Shown here: piece by piece, positions 55,884 to 63,986 of the stretch
How positions within the stretch are numbered: position 1 is the first letter of the stretch
Layout: the number at the start of each line of letters is the position of its first letter
Origin: UBA1756 sp045130235
GTDB lineage: Bacteria; Bacteroidota; Bacteroidia; Bacteroidales; WCHB1-69
Assembly (NCBI GenBank): GCA_045130235.1
Contig: JBGUPJ010000048.1
Coordinates: forward strand, 124,001-188,000
Direction of reading: 5' to 3'
DNA: 64,000 nt
Program-made: the position numbers and the translations under genes
Notes under the pieces: model-generated
What the model saw: the letters and a program-made list of their open reading frames with translations, nothing else
Told to the model about the DNA's origin: nothing
The model's database searches: none

Positions 55884-56738
55884 ATGAAACCCGTCCACGG
55901 CCTCCTTACCACCCTTCTCGTCCTGCTGCTCGTGGCATTCAGCGTTTCGGCTTTTGCGCAGAATGACAATGATTGTCAGACTATTGAGGGCGTGAAAGGC
56001 ACCAGCGTGTCGGTGGATCCGAACGGCAATGTCTATGTGATCGACGGTTCGACACTCTACAAATTGACGCAGAATGGCAGCGAGTGGGTCAAGTCGCAGT
56101 ACAGCAATTTCCAGCTGGGCGATATTGCCTCTATTGATGTGGATAATCCGCTGAAAATCATGTTGTTCTATCAAGATGAAGGGATGATTCTTTTTTTGGA
56201 TGAGAAGATGAATCCTCTGATGGAGCCCCTTAACTTGATGGATGCTGGTATGAACAATATTTCCCTCGCTACCTACTCCACCGACAATACGATATGGCTT
56301 TACGACGTTGTATTACATGATTTGATCAATGTGAATTTCCAGTTGAAAGAACTTTCGAGAAATCATTTGTCTATAGAAAAATTTGAGCCTACTCAACTCA
56401 TCTCATTGCAGGAGAAACAGTTGGCGATGGATGATTATACGAGCGATGTCGCCTTTTTTGATGCTTTTGGCACCTACCTGAAAACCATCCGCGTTCCTGG
56501 GAATGCCGCGAAAAAGCAATTGTACAATGGACAAATTTATTGTCTGAATTTCAACGATATGGTGCGTGGGGTTGATGCTGGCTTTCATATTCTCAGTTAT
56601 AATTATTTGTTGAATAAGATAAATTTTGTGAGAGAAATATCCTGTCCAGTTGTGGATTTCGCATACAGCAACGGCATAGTATGGGGCATCGATGAGGAAC
56701 ATCATCTGAAAAAGATAATTTTTGAAACTGAAGAATGA
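55884..56738 (+). CDS. Secreted beta-propeller-like protein
   Basis: A 284-residue protein with a signal peptide (about 1-24, ending AFAQN). KGTSVSVDPNGNVYVIDGSTLYKLTQNG has the look of NHL- or SMP-30-like propeller blades. Further blade-like strands follow. No catalytic residues were recognised. The start at 55884 opens on the signal peptide. Its stop overlaps the start of the next gene (ATGA), so the two are translationally coupled. Confidence 0.6.
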   Translation: MKPVHGLLTTLLVLLLVAFSVSAFAQNDNDCQTIEGVKGTSVSVDPNGNVYVIDGSTLYKLTQNGSEWVKSQYSNFQLGDIASIDVDNPLKIMLFYQDEGMILFLDEKMNPLMEPLNLMDAGMNNISLATYSTDNTIWLYDVVLHDLINVNFQLKELSRNHLSIEKFEPTQLISLQEKQLAMDDYTSDVAFFDAFGTYLKTIRVPGNAAKKQLYNGQIYCLNFNDMVRGVDAGFHILSYNYLLNKINFVREISCPVVDFAYSNGIVWGIDEEHHLKKIIFETEE

Positions 56739-57691
56739 AAAAATGGTCGCTCTTCCTGTTAACCCTGCTGATGGCGCTGTCGGTTTTCGGACAGCGCAAG
56801 GGGAAGGGTTGCGACTTTGAGTACTGGGCCGACTCGCTCGACCGGCTGCGCGTGGAGGCCATGACCGCCCGCACCGAGGTGGAACGCTACGGCCTCAACG
56901 ACGACTTCATGAACCTGCTGGAACTCACCCTCCAAGAAGACAATTCCTTTAAATTTGGCTGGGATTCGGTCAAGAATTTCTCCGTGCTCGCCTCTCCCGA
57001 CAAACTGTTCAAGATTTTCACTTGGTTCATTTATAAAGATGATTTTACTGTAGAAAATTTCGGCTTTATCCAAGTGTATAACGATGGCCGCAAAAAATTT
57101 GAGGTCTATCCGCTTTACGACAAACGCGCCATCATGGACAATCCCCAGACCACCATCGGCAACCATAAGAAATGGTACGGGGCAGTGTATTATAAAATGG
57201 TGATGACCAAGACGAAGAGCAAGACCTACTACACACTGCTCGGCTGGAATGGCAATGATATGTTCACCAATCAGAAAGTGATTGAGGTTCTGTATTTTAA
57301 ACAAGATATGAGTCCTGTTTTTGGGGCGAATGTTTTCAAAAAATACACCGATAAAGCCTATCGGATTATTTTCGACTATGCCAAAAACTCAGTATTTTCG
57401 TTGAAATACGAGCACCATACCTACGATGTGGGTACGGGCAAGCGCGACCCGAAGACGCACACCGTGGTGTATGAAACGCAGAGCGCCGACATGATTATTT
57501 TCGACGACATCGCCCCGCTGGATGATTTCATGGGTAATGTGGCCGCTTTCATGGTGCCGGAGTCGAGCGTGAACCACGGTTTTGTGCAGGATAACGGCAA
57601 ATGGCTGTATATCAATAAGGTGAATGGTAGAAATCCCGACAAGGACAAGCCTGCGCACCAGTTGAAAGAGCGCGAATATTACAAACCTTGA
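56735..57691 (+). CDS. Secreted protein of unknown function
   Basis: A 318-residue protein with a signal peptide (1-20, ending VFGQ). The mature protein is mixed helix and strand and ends in a Lys/Glu-rich segment. YYTLLGWNGNDMFTNQKVIEVL and IIFDDIAPLDDFMGN are the stretches most likely to be conserved. It overlaps the previous gene by four bases and converges on the ComF-like gene with a two-base gap. Confidence 0.6.
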   Translation: MKKWSLFLLTLLMALSVFGQRKGKGCDFEYWADSLDRLRVEAMTARTEVERYGLNDDFMNLLELTLQEDNSFKFGWDSVKNFSVLASPDKLFKIFTWFIYKDDFTVENFGFIQVYNDGRKKFEVYPLYDKRAIMDNPQTTIGNHKKWYGAVYYKMVMTKTKSKTYYTLLGWNGNDMFTNQKVIEVLYFKQDMSPVFGANVFKKYTDKAYRIIFDYAKNSVFSLKYEHHTYDVGTGKRDPKTHTVVYETQSADMIIFDDIAPLDDFMGNVAAFMVPESSVNHGFVQDNGKWLYINKVNGRNPDKDKPAHQLKEREYYKP

Positions 57692-57693
57692 GT

Positions 57694-58395
57694 TTACTGG
57701 GCGGTAGCGAGTGTCACCACGCTGATGCGAGTGTCGGGCACCTCCAAGATTTTCCGTACGGCCGCCTCGGTGGTCGCTCCCGTGGTGAGCACATCATCGC
57801 ACACGATGACATGCTTGCCCGCTATTGCATCGCCATCCGTCACAGCGAACACCTCCTTCACATTCTCCCAGCGGCTGAAGCGCGACTTTCGCGTCTGCGT
57901 CTCCGTGAAGGTGCTGCGCACGAGGATGTGCGTGTCGTAGGGGATCTGCAAACCTTTGCTCAGCCCTTTGGCAATCCATTCGCTCTGGTTGTACCCTCTG
58001 ATTCTGAGCTTTTTAGGATGTAACGGGATGGGCAGGATGCAGTCGGCATCGGCGAGACGGCCTTTGGCGCGGAGCTTCTTCCCATACATCTCACCCAAAT
58101 AAGCCCCCACCTCCTTGTTGCCTTTGTACTTCAGCTGGTGCAGAATCTCCTGTACGCAATTTCCCTTCCGGAAACTCAAAAAAGCGTAGGTGTTTTCCAC
58201 ATGAACACGGCCTCGAAAAATCTGTTCCAACGGATGATTTTCGACTTTGTGCGAGTCGGTTTCGGGGAGATGTAGCTGACAATTCAGACACAAATGTTCC
58301 TCATTTTCTTGAAGAACATCACCACATGATAAACAAAGACGAGGGTAAAAAACTGAGAGTAAATTGTTTAGGAGAGAAAAATTTTTTATCATCAC
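57694..58395 (-). CDS. ComF family protein (phosphoribosyltransferase fold)
   Basis: A 233-residue protein. An N-terminal zinc-ribbon-like part has CLSCGDVLQENEEHLCLNCQ. The phosphoribosyltransferase domain has the PRPP loop VIVCDDVLTTGATTEA (about residues 190-205) and the preceding RGYNQSEWIAKGL. ComF proteins are linked to DNA uptake in competent bacteria; no other competence gene is present here. A minus-strand TATATTTG at 58442-58435 is a likely promoter, divergent from the next gene. Confidence 0.88.
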   Translation of the reverse strand: MMIKNFSLLNNLLSVFYPRLCLSCGDVLQENEEHLCLNCQLHLPETDSHKVENHPLEQIFRGRVHVENTYAFLSFRKGNCVQEILHQLKYKGNKEVGAYLGEMYGKKLRAKGRLADADCILPIPLHPKKLRIRGYNQSEWIAKGLSKGLQIPYDTHILVRSTFTETQTRKSRFSRWENVKEVFAVTDGDAIAGKHVIVCDDVLTTGATTEAAVRKILEVPDTRISVVTLATAQ

Positions 58396-58410
58396 AATGC
58401 AATTTTGTAG

Positions 58411-58442
58411 TAATTTTGTAGTTCAATTAGAGTGCAAATATA
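58411..58442. promoter_or_regulatory. Divergent promoter region between the ComF-like and coiled-coil genes
   Basis: A plus-strand TAATTTTG (58411-58418) and a minus-strand TATATTTG (58442-58435) face away from each other within 32 bases, so RNA polymerase binding at one may block the other. Confidence 0.5.
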
Positions 58443-58451
58443 CGATGTATT

Positions 58452-59414
58452 ATGGAAACTTTTGATTCAACCAACAAAAAAACAAACAATAATTTTATCA
58501 ACGACCATGCGGGACTGTGGGCCATTCTGACCTGCATATTCTTCGCCACCACGGTCCTGTTTGCAATTCTCTATTTCACAAAGAGTTCCGATTATAAGGA
58601 AGTCGTTGCATTGGAAGAGAAGAGCACGCAGGACAATCAGGAACTGGTGCGCCAGCTCGACTCATTGAAGGCTGAGCACGCCCGTATCAAAGCAGAGGCC
58701 GGCGGTTTGGCTGATTCGCTGTCACAGAAAGACAGTATGATTATGGCTCAGATTGCAGAAATTGAAGGATTGATGGCACGTCAGGCCGACTACAACCGCA
58801 TCAAGAAGAAACTGGAGCGCGTGCAGAAGATCTCTAAAGAATATGTGCATCAGATGGACAGCCTCATCAACATTCAGCATGAGTTGGAGGCGAAGAATGA
58901 ACGCCTCAACACCGAGCTGACGGAGACGAAGGCTGCCAAGACGGCTGTGGAGCAAGAGAATCAGCAGCTGACCACTAAGATGAATGAAGCCGCACAGCTG
59001 ACAGCTAACAACATACGGGCGTTCTGCGTCTATAAGAAAAACAAGAACAACCCGGAGGTGGAGACCAAGAAGGCCAGGGAGGCTGAGCGTATCAAGACCA
59101 CGCTGACGTTGGCGAAGAACACGCTCGTACCTGCCGGCACGTACAATATCTATTGCCGTATCTCATGCCCCGGCGATGGTCATGTGCTGTGTCTTGGTAA
59201 ATCTGATGCCTACTCATTCATGGACGGTGATAAACGGCTGCAGTACACCTGTAAGGCCAGTGTCAACTACACCAACAAGGCTGAGGCGGTGACGATGTAC
59301 TGGGACATTTCCGCACAGGACCAGAAGAAGTTCAAGGAGTTGAAGGGACAGTTCGTTGTGCAGGTTTTCTCGGACAACGGACTGTTGGGTGAGTCGCGCT
59401 TCACGCTTGAATAG
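58452..59414 (+). CDS. Membrane-anchored coiled-coil protein
   Basis: A 320-residue protein. One membrane helix (about 22-43) is followed by a long coiled coil (about 50-180; heptad-like Leu/Ile spacing with many Glu/Gln/Lys). A compact C-terminal domain (about 195-320) has AKNTLVPAGTYNIYCRISCPGDGHVL and a final strand region. Family unknown. It stands alone, with a terminator at 59440 shared with the convergent nuclease gene. Confidence 0.65.
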   Translation: METFDSTNKKTNNNFINDHAGLWAILTCIFFATTVLFAILYFTKSSDYKEVVALEEKSTQDNQELVRQLDSLKAEHARIKAEAGGLADSLSQKDSMIMAQIAEIEGLMARQADYNRIKKKLERVQKISKEYVHQMDSLINIQHELEAKNERLNTELTETKAAKTAVEQENQQLTTKMNEAAQLTANNIRAFCVYKKNKNNPEVETKKAREAERIKTTLTLAKNTLVPAGTYNIYCRISCPGDGHVLCLGKSDAYSFMDGDKRLQYTCKASVNYTNKAEAVTMYWDISAQDQKKFKELKGQFVVQVFSDNGLLGESRFTLE

Positions 59415-59443
59415 CGGGGAAATTGAAAACTGAAAACTGAAAG
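59415..59443. repeat. AT-rich 'ATTGAAAACTGAAAACTGAAA' tract
   Basis: A short copy of the oligomer tract found after gldN and beside grpE, here directly in front of a terminator stem. Confidence 0.5.
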
Positions 59444-59471
59444 GTGGTGACGGAAATCCGTTGCCACCTTT
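59440..59471. terminator. Bidirectional terminator
   Basis: A 15-base-pair stem (59440-59454 with 59457-59471, two G-T pairs) with a two-base loop, with a T-rich tail on the plus side and A-rich sequence in front. It separates the convergent coiled-coil and nuclease genes; its last bases overlap the nuclease stop codon. Confidence 0.75.
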
Positions 59472-60801
59472 ATTCTTTTGTGCATTCACTCTCCAATTTA
59501 TCAATTTTCAATGGCTTGATAATATACTTGTTGCGTCCCTTCCATGTACTCAGCCAGACCAGCTGTACCGTAATTAACAGGCACTCTCCCGGCTCAAAAA
59601 AGTGCTGATAGCGCGTGTAATCCTCGCTCAATAAACATAGATCGATAAAATCATCATGGTCTTCCACCGTGAAGATTCCGAATGGTTTATTGCTCTTTCC
59701 AACCTTATCCTGTCTTTGAGTGACATGAACCGCCACCGTGAGTTCTTGATTGACAAGTTTACATCTTTCCATGGGGTCGGTGATCATTGACAGCGTGGCA
59801 TTGGTGACACCCTTGGTGAGGGAACGATACTTATCGAGGGGATGTTCCGGGAAATAGCGGTCGGCCAGATAGGAGGATAAGCCAGCTGGCATCTGCTCGC
59901 TGACAGCAAGATACATCTCGGAGTAGGTGCGTGTAAAACGCTGGGGCAGCACCTCCATCGACAACCGCAACGGCAAACGGCTCTCCAATTCCGCCAGCAG
60001 ATCGACATAGGCATTCTCACCCTCACGGAGATGTCTGAAAAAAGCGCCGCCCAACTGAGAGGATGGATAATACAGCAGATTCATAAAGCGGAAATCGGTA
60101 GTGCAGTGTATCACTTCCAGTAGCTCAGTTTCCATACAGGGATTGTTCTGCCTGAACCACTGCCGGGCGTTTGCGTCATACTTGAGGTTGGTGATGGCAA
60201 TCAGATGACAAATATTTTGTTTGATGCCAGCAAGATAACCGCCTTTGCGACTTTTGTACTCGTTTTGCAGATAAACAAAGAAATTCTTGTAAATATTTTC
60301 CTCACAATAGTTCTCTTCCTGACTGTATGCCTTGGCAAAGACCGCTTTTTGAGCCTTTAGGTGCTCCATAAACTTGCTTTCGATGCAGAGCGTTGTCTTC
60401 CGGTCGCAGCTGAGGAGCACCACATCCATGTTGGCGGGATGCCTTCCTTCCAACACCTTCATCTTCACCTCGAAATAGACCTTGTCGTACTCCACCCCGT
60501 CGAGAGTCAGCGGGTGCTCCTCGCTCACCCAGTGGAAGAAGTTGAAGGCCAGCATCGACGAGGAGAAGATGGCGCGGGCGTGCGCCGGATAGAGTTTCCC
60601 ATCCCACACATAATCCTCCAACTCATGTCCGTCGCCCTCCATGAACATGTCGCGGAACCGCCCCTGTGCGATGGCCGTGCGGGCGGCTGGAAACACATTG
60701 TCGGTGTAATCCTCCAGATAGAAGTTCTGATCCATGGCGCAACCTGCTAACGATTGCGCTTGACTAAGCTGCTGTTTTAACTTTTCAATTTCGTTTTTCA
60801 T
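59470..60801 (-). CDS. PD-(D/E)XK nuclease-like protein with a DnaE-type C-terminal OB module
   Basis: A 443-residue protein. The N-terminal part (about 1-317) has a PD-(D/E)XK pattern: Glu111 in YFEVK, Asp126 in ANMDVVL, and Glu141-x-Lys143 in CIESKF, followed by AGIKQNICHL. It shares these blocks in order with the protein at 61634-62659. From about residue 318 it departs: FPEHPLDKY matches the 'GHPLD' segment of DNA polymerase III alpha. KPFGIFTVEDHDDFIDLCLL and DYTRYQHFFEPGECLLI then follow the OB-fold strands that come next in DnaE. The homologue at 61634 ends before this module. Catalysis and OB function are inferred; no partner is known. It could alternatively be a nuclease that acquired a dnaE scrap. 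Confidence 0.72.
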   Translation of the reverse strand: MKNEIEKLKQQLSQAQSLAGCAMDQNFYLEDYTDNVFPAARTAIAQGRFRDMFMEGDGHELEDYVWDGKLYPAHARAIFSSSMLAFNFFHWVSEEHPLTLDGVEYDKVYFEVKMKVLEGRHPANMDVVLLSCDRKTTLCIESKFMEHLKAQKAVFAKAYSQEENYCEENIYKNFFVYLQNEYKSRKGGYLAGIKQNICHLIAITNLKYDANARQWFRQNNPCMETELLEVIHCTTDFRFMNLLYYPSSQLGGAFFRHLREGENAYVDLLAELESRLPLRLSMEVLPQRFTRTYSEMYLAVSEQMPAGLSSYLADRYFPEHPLDKYRSLTKGVTNATLSMITDPMERCKLVNQELTVAVHVTQRQDKVGKSNKPFGIFTVEDHDDFIDLCLLSEDYTRYQHFFEPGECLLITVQLVWLSTWKGRNKYIIKPLKIDKLESECTKE

Positions 60802-61015
60802 AGTATTTGTTTTTTAATTTTCTCTATATACTAATACGAATGAGAAATTTAAAACAAGGACGTAACACCCCTTTTCGGGTATGAAAATGCGAGGAAACGA
60901 CATGAAAAAAGATTTGACAGGGGTATGTTTATATTTTGTAACTATTCGATAATCAAATAGTTTACACCCAAAATAAATTTCAACATACCCTGTTGAAAAA
61001 TAATTGAAGATTTTT

Positions 61016-61624
61016 TTAGAGAACTATCCGGCGCGGCGGATTGATGAGGTTGAAATGACTGTCGAGCAGCGAGGCATTAGAGAACAGGGTTCCTCCTATG
61101 GTCTCCATCGCATACGCATCGTGCTCGTGGCCAAAAAGATGGCAGCGGGGCGCCAAACGGGTTACCTGTTCCAAAAGCTGTTTGTTGCCGTGATGGGTGG
61201 GGCCATTCCCGTAATCCGCCAAGTCGCAGATGGAGAACGGCGGCTGATGGGTGATGAGGATGTCGGTATGGTCGGGTATCTGCTGGATAAAATGAGCATA
61301 GCTGCCGTCTTGAATATCCTGCACGAACATCGGTACGCCATAGAAACGCAGGCCGAAAATCTCAACTCCCGAGTTGCAAAGGTAATGCACGTTGTCGGGC
61401 AGTCCCTCAATGCGGGTTGCGCCATGCATGCACAGGTCGTGGTTGCCCGCGATGAAGATCTTGTGCTTGTGCGGCAGGTTGTAGAGCCAGTTCATGAAAT
61501 CGCAAGCCTCCTGTTCCCTCCCCTTCTGTGTAAAGTCGCCGGAGTGCACCAGCACGTCGGCCTCAGGCAATTCGCCCAAAGCCCGGTGCTGGCCGTGTGT
61601 GTCGGAAATGTGGAGGAGGATCAT
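61016..61624 (-). CDS. Calcineurin-like metallophosphoesterase
   Basis: A 202-residue protein with all family metal-binding blocks in order: SDTHGQH, VHSGDFTQKG, AGNHD, LITHQPPF and LFGHEHD. The small single-domain form resembles the 'metallophosphatase domain-containing' group of Bacteroidota; the substrate is unknown. It starts nine bases after the stop of the nuclease-like gene at 61634-62659, so the two are probably one transcript. The 214-base gap to the next minus-strand gene (60802-61015) is AT-rich and shows nothing recognisable. Confidence 0.88.
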   Translation of the reverse strand: MILLHISDTHGQHRALGELPEADVLVHSGDFTQKGREQEACDFMNWLYNLPHKHKIFIAGNHDLCMHGATRIEGLPDNVHYLCNSGVEIFGLRFYGVPMFVQDIQDGSYAHFIQQIPDHTDILITHQPPFSICDLADYGNGPTHHGNKQLLEQVTRLAPRCHLFGHEHDAYAMETIGGTLFSNASLLDSHFNLINPPRRIVL

Positions 61625-61633
61625 TGTATTAAT

Positions 61634-62659
61634 TTAGAGTTGATAAAATTTTTTGACATTATCGTCCAAATCGAAACCCTTGAATACATCTTGGTATGTC
61701 AATAAATTGGGCAAAACGTGAAATCTTTCCTTATCATTATTTATTTCATTTAATTTCTTGGCCAATTGTTCATACATAGTACTATAACTATTGAACTTTT
61801 CATGTTTCTTGCCTAGTTCTTCTGGAATATTGAAAACTATTTCACCAAGGCAGATATAGTCAAACGTATCACACATACTACCAATAAACGATTCTTCTAT
61901 TCCTTGAAAATGGGATATCATTTGTTTGATTCCACCACAATACATGGATTTTTCTTTGGAATTAATAGTCCATGTTTTATTACTCTCTTCTGTAAACACT
62001 AATTCTCTTACCGGCTGATCCAATTTTTTATAAATCCCATCATATACTTTAGCACTAATCTTATCATACTTACCAGAAGATAAATATTCGGAAAATTTTG
62101 ATTCTAAGAACAAAATTACGTTCTTGCCATCACATGTTGTTCCCGATAAAACAACATCCATATTTGAATAGTGGGCTTTTCCATTCTCATCTTCTCCAAC
62201 CTTGTTTTTTCGTTCAAAGTAACTTTTTGTAAAGACACCTTTTATTTTCTTTTCATGCACGTTTTCGCTAATATCAATTTCAAGGCGATTATGTTCTGAA
62301 ATAGAATAAAAACAAAGCAATGCCAACAATGAAGAGGAATGTAATCTTGTGATTCTCCTCCACTCTTGTCCATCACCGCCCACTGCTTGTTCAAATTTTT
62401 CATCAAATAATTCTTGGTTTTTTAATTGAAAAACGTCATGAAGAACCTCCTTCGCTTTTTCCGTCAATTTTTGTTTCTTCATACCCTTTCCATCCACGAA
62501 AGAAAAAGAGTTTTCAGAGTGATTCCCCTTCCACCACGTTTTAGAAAGTTTATCGATATTATTACTTACAATTGAATTTTCTGCAAAGAATTTTTCATAC
62601 AATATTTTGTTTGTGCCAGAAACGTTCCGTAACATTTCTACAGTTACTTTTTCACACAT
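61634..62659 (-). CDS. PD-(D/E)XK nuclease-like protein, single-domain form
   Basis: A 341-residue protein, visibly more AT-rich than its neighbours. It shares ordered blocks with the protein at 59470-60801: GDGQEW, LHSSSLLAL, FER (Glu149), SNMDVVL (Asp168), FLESKFSEYL (Glu186, Lys188), and GGIKQMISHF. This is the arrangement of a restriction-endonuclease-like core. It ends near residue 341 in VLPNLLTYQDVF and a short tail, without the OB module of its relative. The family could be the 'PGN_0703-like putative restriction endonuclease' group, from memory only. No methyltransferase or specificity gene is present, so a classical restriction system is not supported. Confidence 0.65.
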   Translation of the reverse strand: MCEKVTVEMLRNVSGTNKILYEKFFAENSIVSNNIDKLSKTWWKGNHSENSFSFVDGKGMKKQKLTEKAKEVLHDVFQLKNQELFDEKFEQAVGGDGQEWRRITRLHSSSLLALLCFYSISEHNRLEIDISENVHEKKIKGVFTKSYFERKNKVGEDENGKAHYSNMDVVLSGTTCDGKNVILFLESKFSEYLSSGKYDKISAKVYDGIYKKLDQPVRELVFTEESNKTWTINSKEKSMYCGGIKQMISHFQGIEESFIGSMCDTFDYICLGEIVFNIPEELGKKHEKFNSYSTMYEQLAKKLNEINNDKERFHVLPNLLTYQDVFKGFDLDDNVKKFYQL

Positions 62660-62709
62660 AATCTTATATTTTAATGGTTTAACAATAAATTTTTACATTT
62701 ATCTTTGTG

Positions 62710-62804
62710 GCGTGCCTTCGGCACGCTAGTTCTGGGGTGGTGCCTTGTACCCCGCACTGCGCTACGCTTGTACGGGGTTACCAGGATTTCGTGCCTTCGG
62801 CACG
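62710..62804 (+). repeat. REP unit, left, forward orientation
   Basis: Two hairpins, GCGTGCC-TTC-GGCACGC (62710-62726) and CGTGCC-TTC-GGCACG (62790-62804), with a GTACCCCG...CGGGGTTAC stem between them. Part of the REP array around the transposase. The rest of the 463-base gap (62660-63122), apart from this and the inverted unit at 63034, shows only GC-rich REP-like scraps and no gene. Confidence 0.85.
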
Positions 62805-63033
62805 AGGAGGCGAGCTGGTTCACTACGTCTGTACGGGGGGCGTTGTGGGTACGAGGAGACTGCGATGGGTGTCGCGGTCATGTGCTGTGCAGAGCTTGTG
62901 TGCGGTACACTGAGAGTACGAAGTGTTTATGGAGCAGGATTGTCGTGTACTGTGTCGCGTTGGTCTCTGGAGTAATGAGCGACTTTGCCTCCGTCACGAT
63001 GGAAAGAACGTTGCCGCAACTAAGTTGCATCTT

Positions 63034-63120
63034 GCGTGCTGAAAGCACGCTATCTTCGTAACCCCGTACGAAGTGCGGGGTGGGAGCGACACACGGAGTA
63101 CAGGCGTGCCGAAGGCACGC
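63034..63120 (-). repeat. REP unit, inverted orientation
   Basis: A degenerate hairpin GCGTGCT-GAA-AGCACGC (63034-63050), then GTAACCCCGTAC... and the hairpin GCGTGCC-GAA-GGCACGC (63104-63120). It is the reverse complement of the unit at 63616-63710, with a shortened middle. It lies immediately downstream of the transposase stop. Confidence 0.8.
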
Positions 63121-63122
63121 TA

Positions 63123-63575
63123 CTAATCGTCCTTCAAAAAGTATCGTTCATCAATGGCAATCCCGTTTTCCTCAAGAAAGGCTCGGTACTCTTCTTCGAA
63201 GGATTTCCGTTTGTGATGCTCTTTCTGCCGCATAATGTAACCGACAATTTTATCCCTATCCTTGAGGCTGTAACTGAAAGCCGCATAACCAGTTGCCCAG
63301 CCTCGGAAAGCAGGAAAGTCAGGATTGATTTTCAGCCATTTGCTGCTGTCGGTTTTTATACGCTGTACAAATGCGGCAAGTGACATCGTCGGTGGCAAAG
63401 AAACGAGCATGTGAATGTGGTCGGGCATACCGCCGACACGGTAGGTCTGGCCGTCAAGATTCTTTACTATGCCATAGATGTAGGCATACAATTCACGGTC
63501 GTGCTCAATGGCGATGGTCTGCTCGCTGCGATAGGTGCGGAAGACAATGTGGTAGTAAGATGCAGTGTAACTCAT
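63123..63575 (-). CDS. REP-associated tyrosine transposase (Y1/IS200-like)
   Basis: A 150-residue Y1_Tnp protein. The HUH metal-binding pair is in MPDHIHMLVSLPP (about residues 50-62). The catalytic Tyr is the one in VGYIMRQKEHHKRKSF; GYAAFSYSLKDRDK precedes it. There is no inverted-repeat-bound IS around it. Instead it is flanked by REP hairpins on both sides, as in RAYT genes, which are domesticated relatives of IS200/IS605 transposases that act on REP hairpins. The frame is complete and looks active. Confidence 0.9.
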   Translation of the reverse strand: MSYTASYYHIVFRTYRSEQTIAIEHDRELYAYIYGIVKNLDGQTYRVGGMPDHIHMLVSLPPTMSLAAFVQRIKTDSSKWLKINPDFPAFRGWATGYAAFSYSLKDRDKIVGYIMRQKEHHKRKSFEEEYRAFLEENGIAIDERYFLKDD

Positions 63576-63615
63576 ACGATAGATAACGGGAGATGGGGGT
63601 GGTTATTGTTTTGTA

Positions 63616-63710
63616 GCGTGCCTTCGGCACGCTGGTTCCGGGGTGGCGCCTTGTACCCCGCACTGCGCTGCGCTTGTACGGGGTTACCATGATTTCGTGC
63701 CTTCGGCACG
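63616..63710 (+). repeat. REP unit, right, forward orientation
   Basis: Hairpins at 63616-63632 (GCGTGCC-TTC-GGCACGC) and 63696-63710 (CGTGCC-TTC-GGCACG), about 80 bases apart, with GTACCCCGCACTGCGC and CGGGGTTAC between. Nearly identical to the unit at 62710-62804. It lies upstream of the transposase start. Confidence 0.9.
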
Positions 63711-63728
63711 AGGAGCGACAGACAACTG

Positions 63729-63986
63729 CTATTCGCTATCAATCGTCCACTCAAACTGGTCTTTGAAGTCGTTGAAACAATCTTTACAAATCCAATGATA
63801 AGAATCCACAGTTGAATAACCCTGATGAAGAACTCCTTCATTGTTGGAGAATTTTGCTCCACAAAATTCACAATGATCGTGGTCCCACCCTTTTACGGCA
63901 TTGTATGCCCGGGCTATGAGTTTCACACCTTTCAGGTAGTTCTCCTGCCCCTGTAATCTCCAATCAACTTCTGTGTTGTTTTTCAT
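63729..63986 (-). CDS. Small zinc-ribbon protein of unknown function
   Basis: An 85-residue protein. CEFC (about 39-42) and CKDC (about 67-70) form a CxxC...CxxC zinc ribbon. ENYLKGVKLIARAYNAVKGWDHDHCEFCG before it is a dense run of likely conserved residues. Similar short proteins are scattered in Bacteroidota genomes next to toxin/immunity genes, but no toxin is visible here; the adjacent sequence lies beyond the window. It is complete within the window. Confidence 0.6.
   Translation of the reverse strand: MKNNTEVDWRLQGQENYLKGVKLIARAYNAVKGWDHDHCEFCGAKFSNNEGVLHQGYSTVDSYHWICKDCFNDFKDQFEWTIDSE

Noticed and set aside
59470..62659. A classical restriction-modification system
   Set aside because: No methyltransferase, specificity subunit or translocase is encoded nearby, so only nuclease-like motifs can be claimed.
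62705..63061. Short plus-strand frames in the REP region
   Set aside because: They translate REP hairpin sequence in several frames with repeated residues; no start signal or family.
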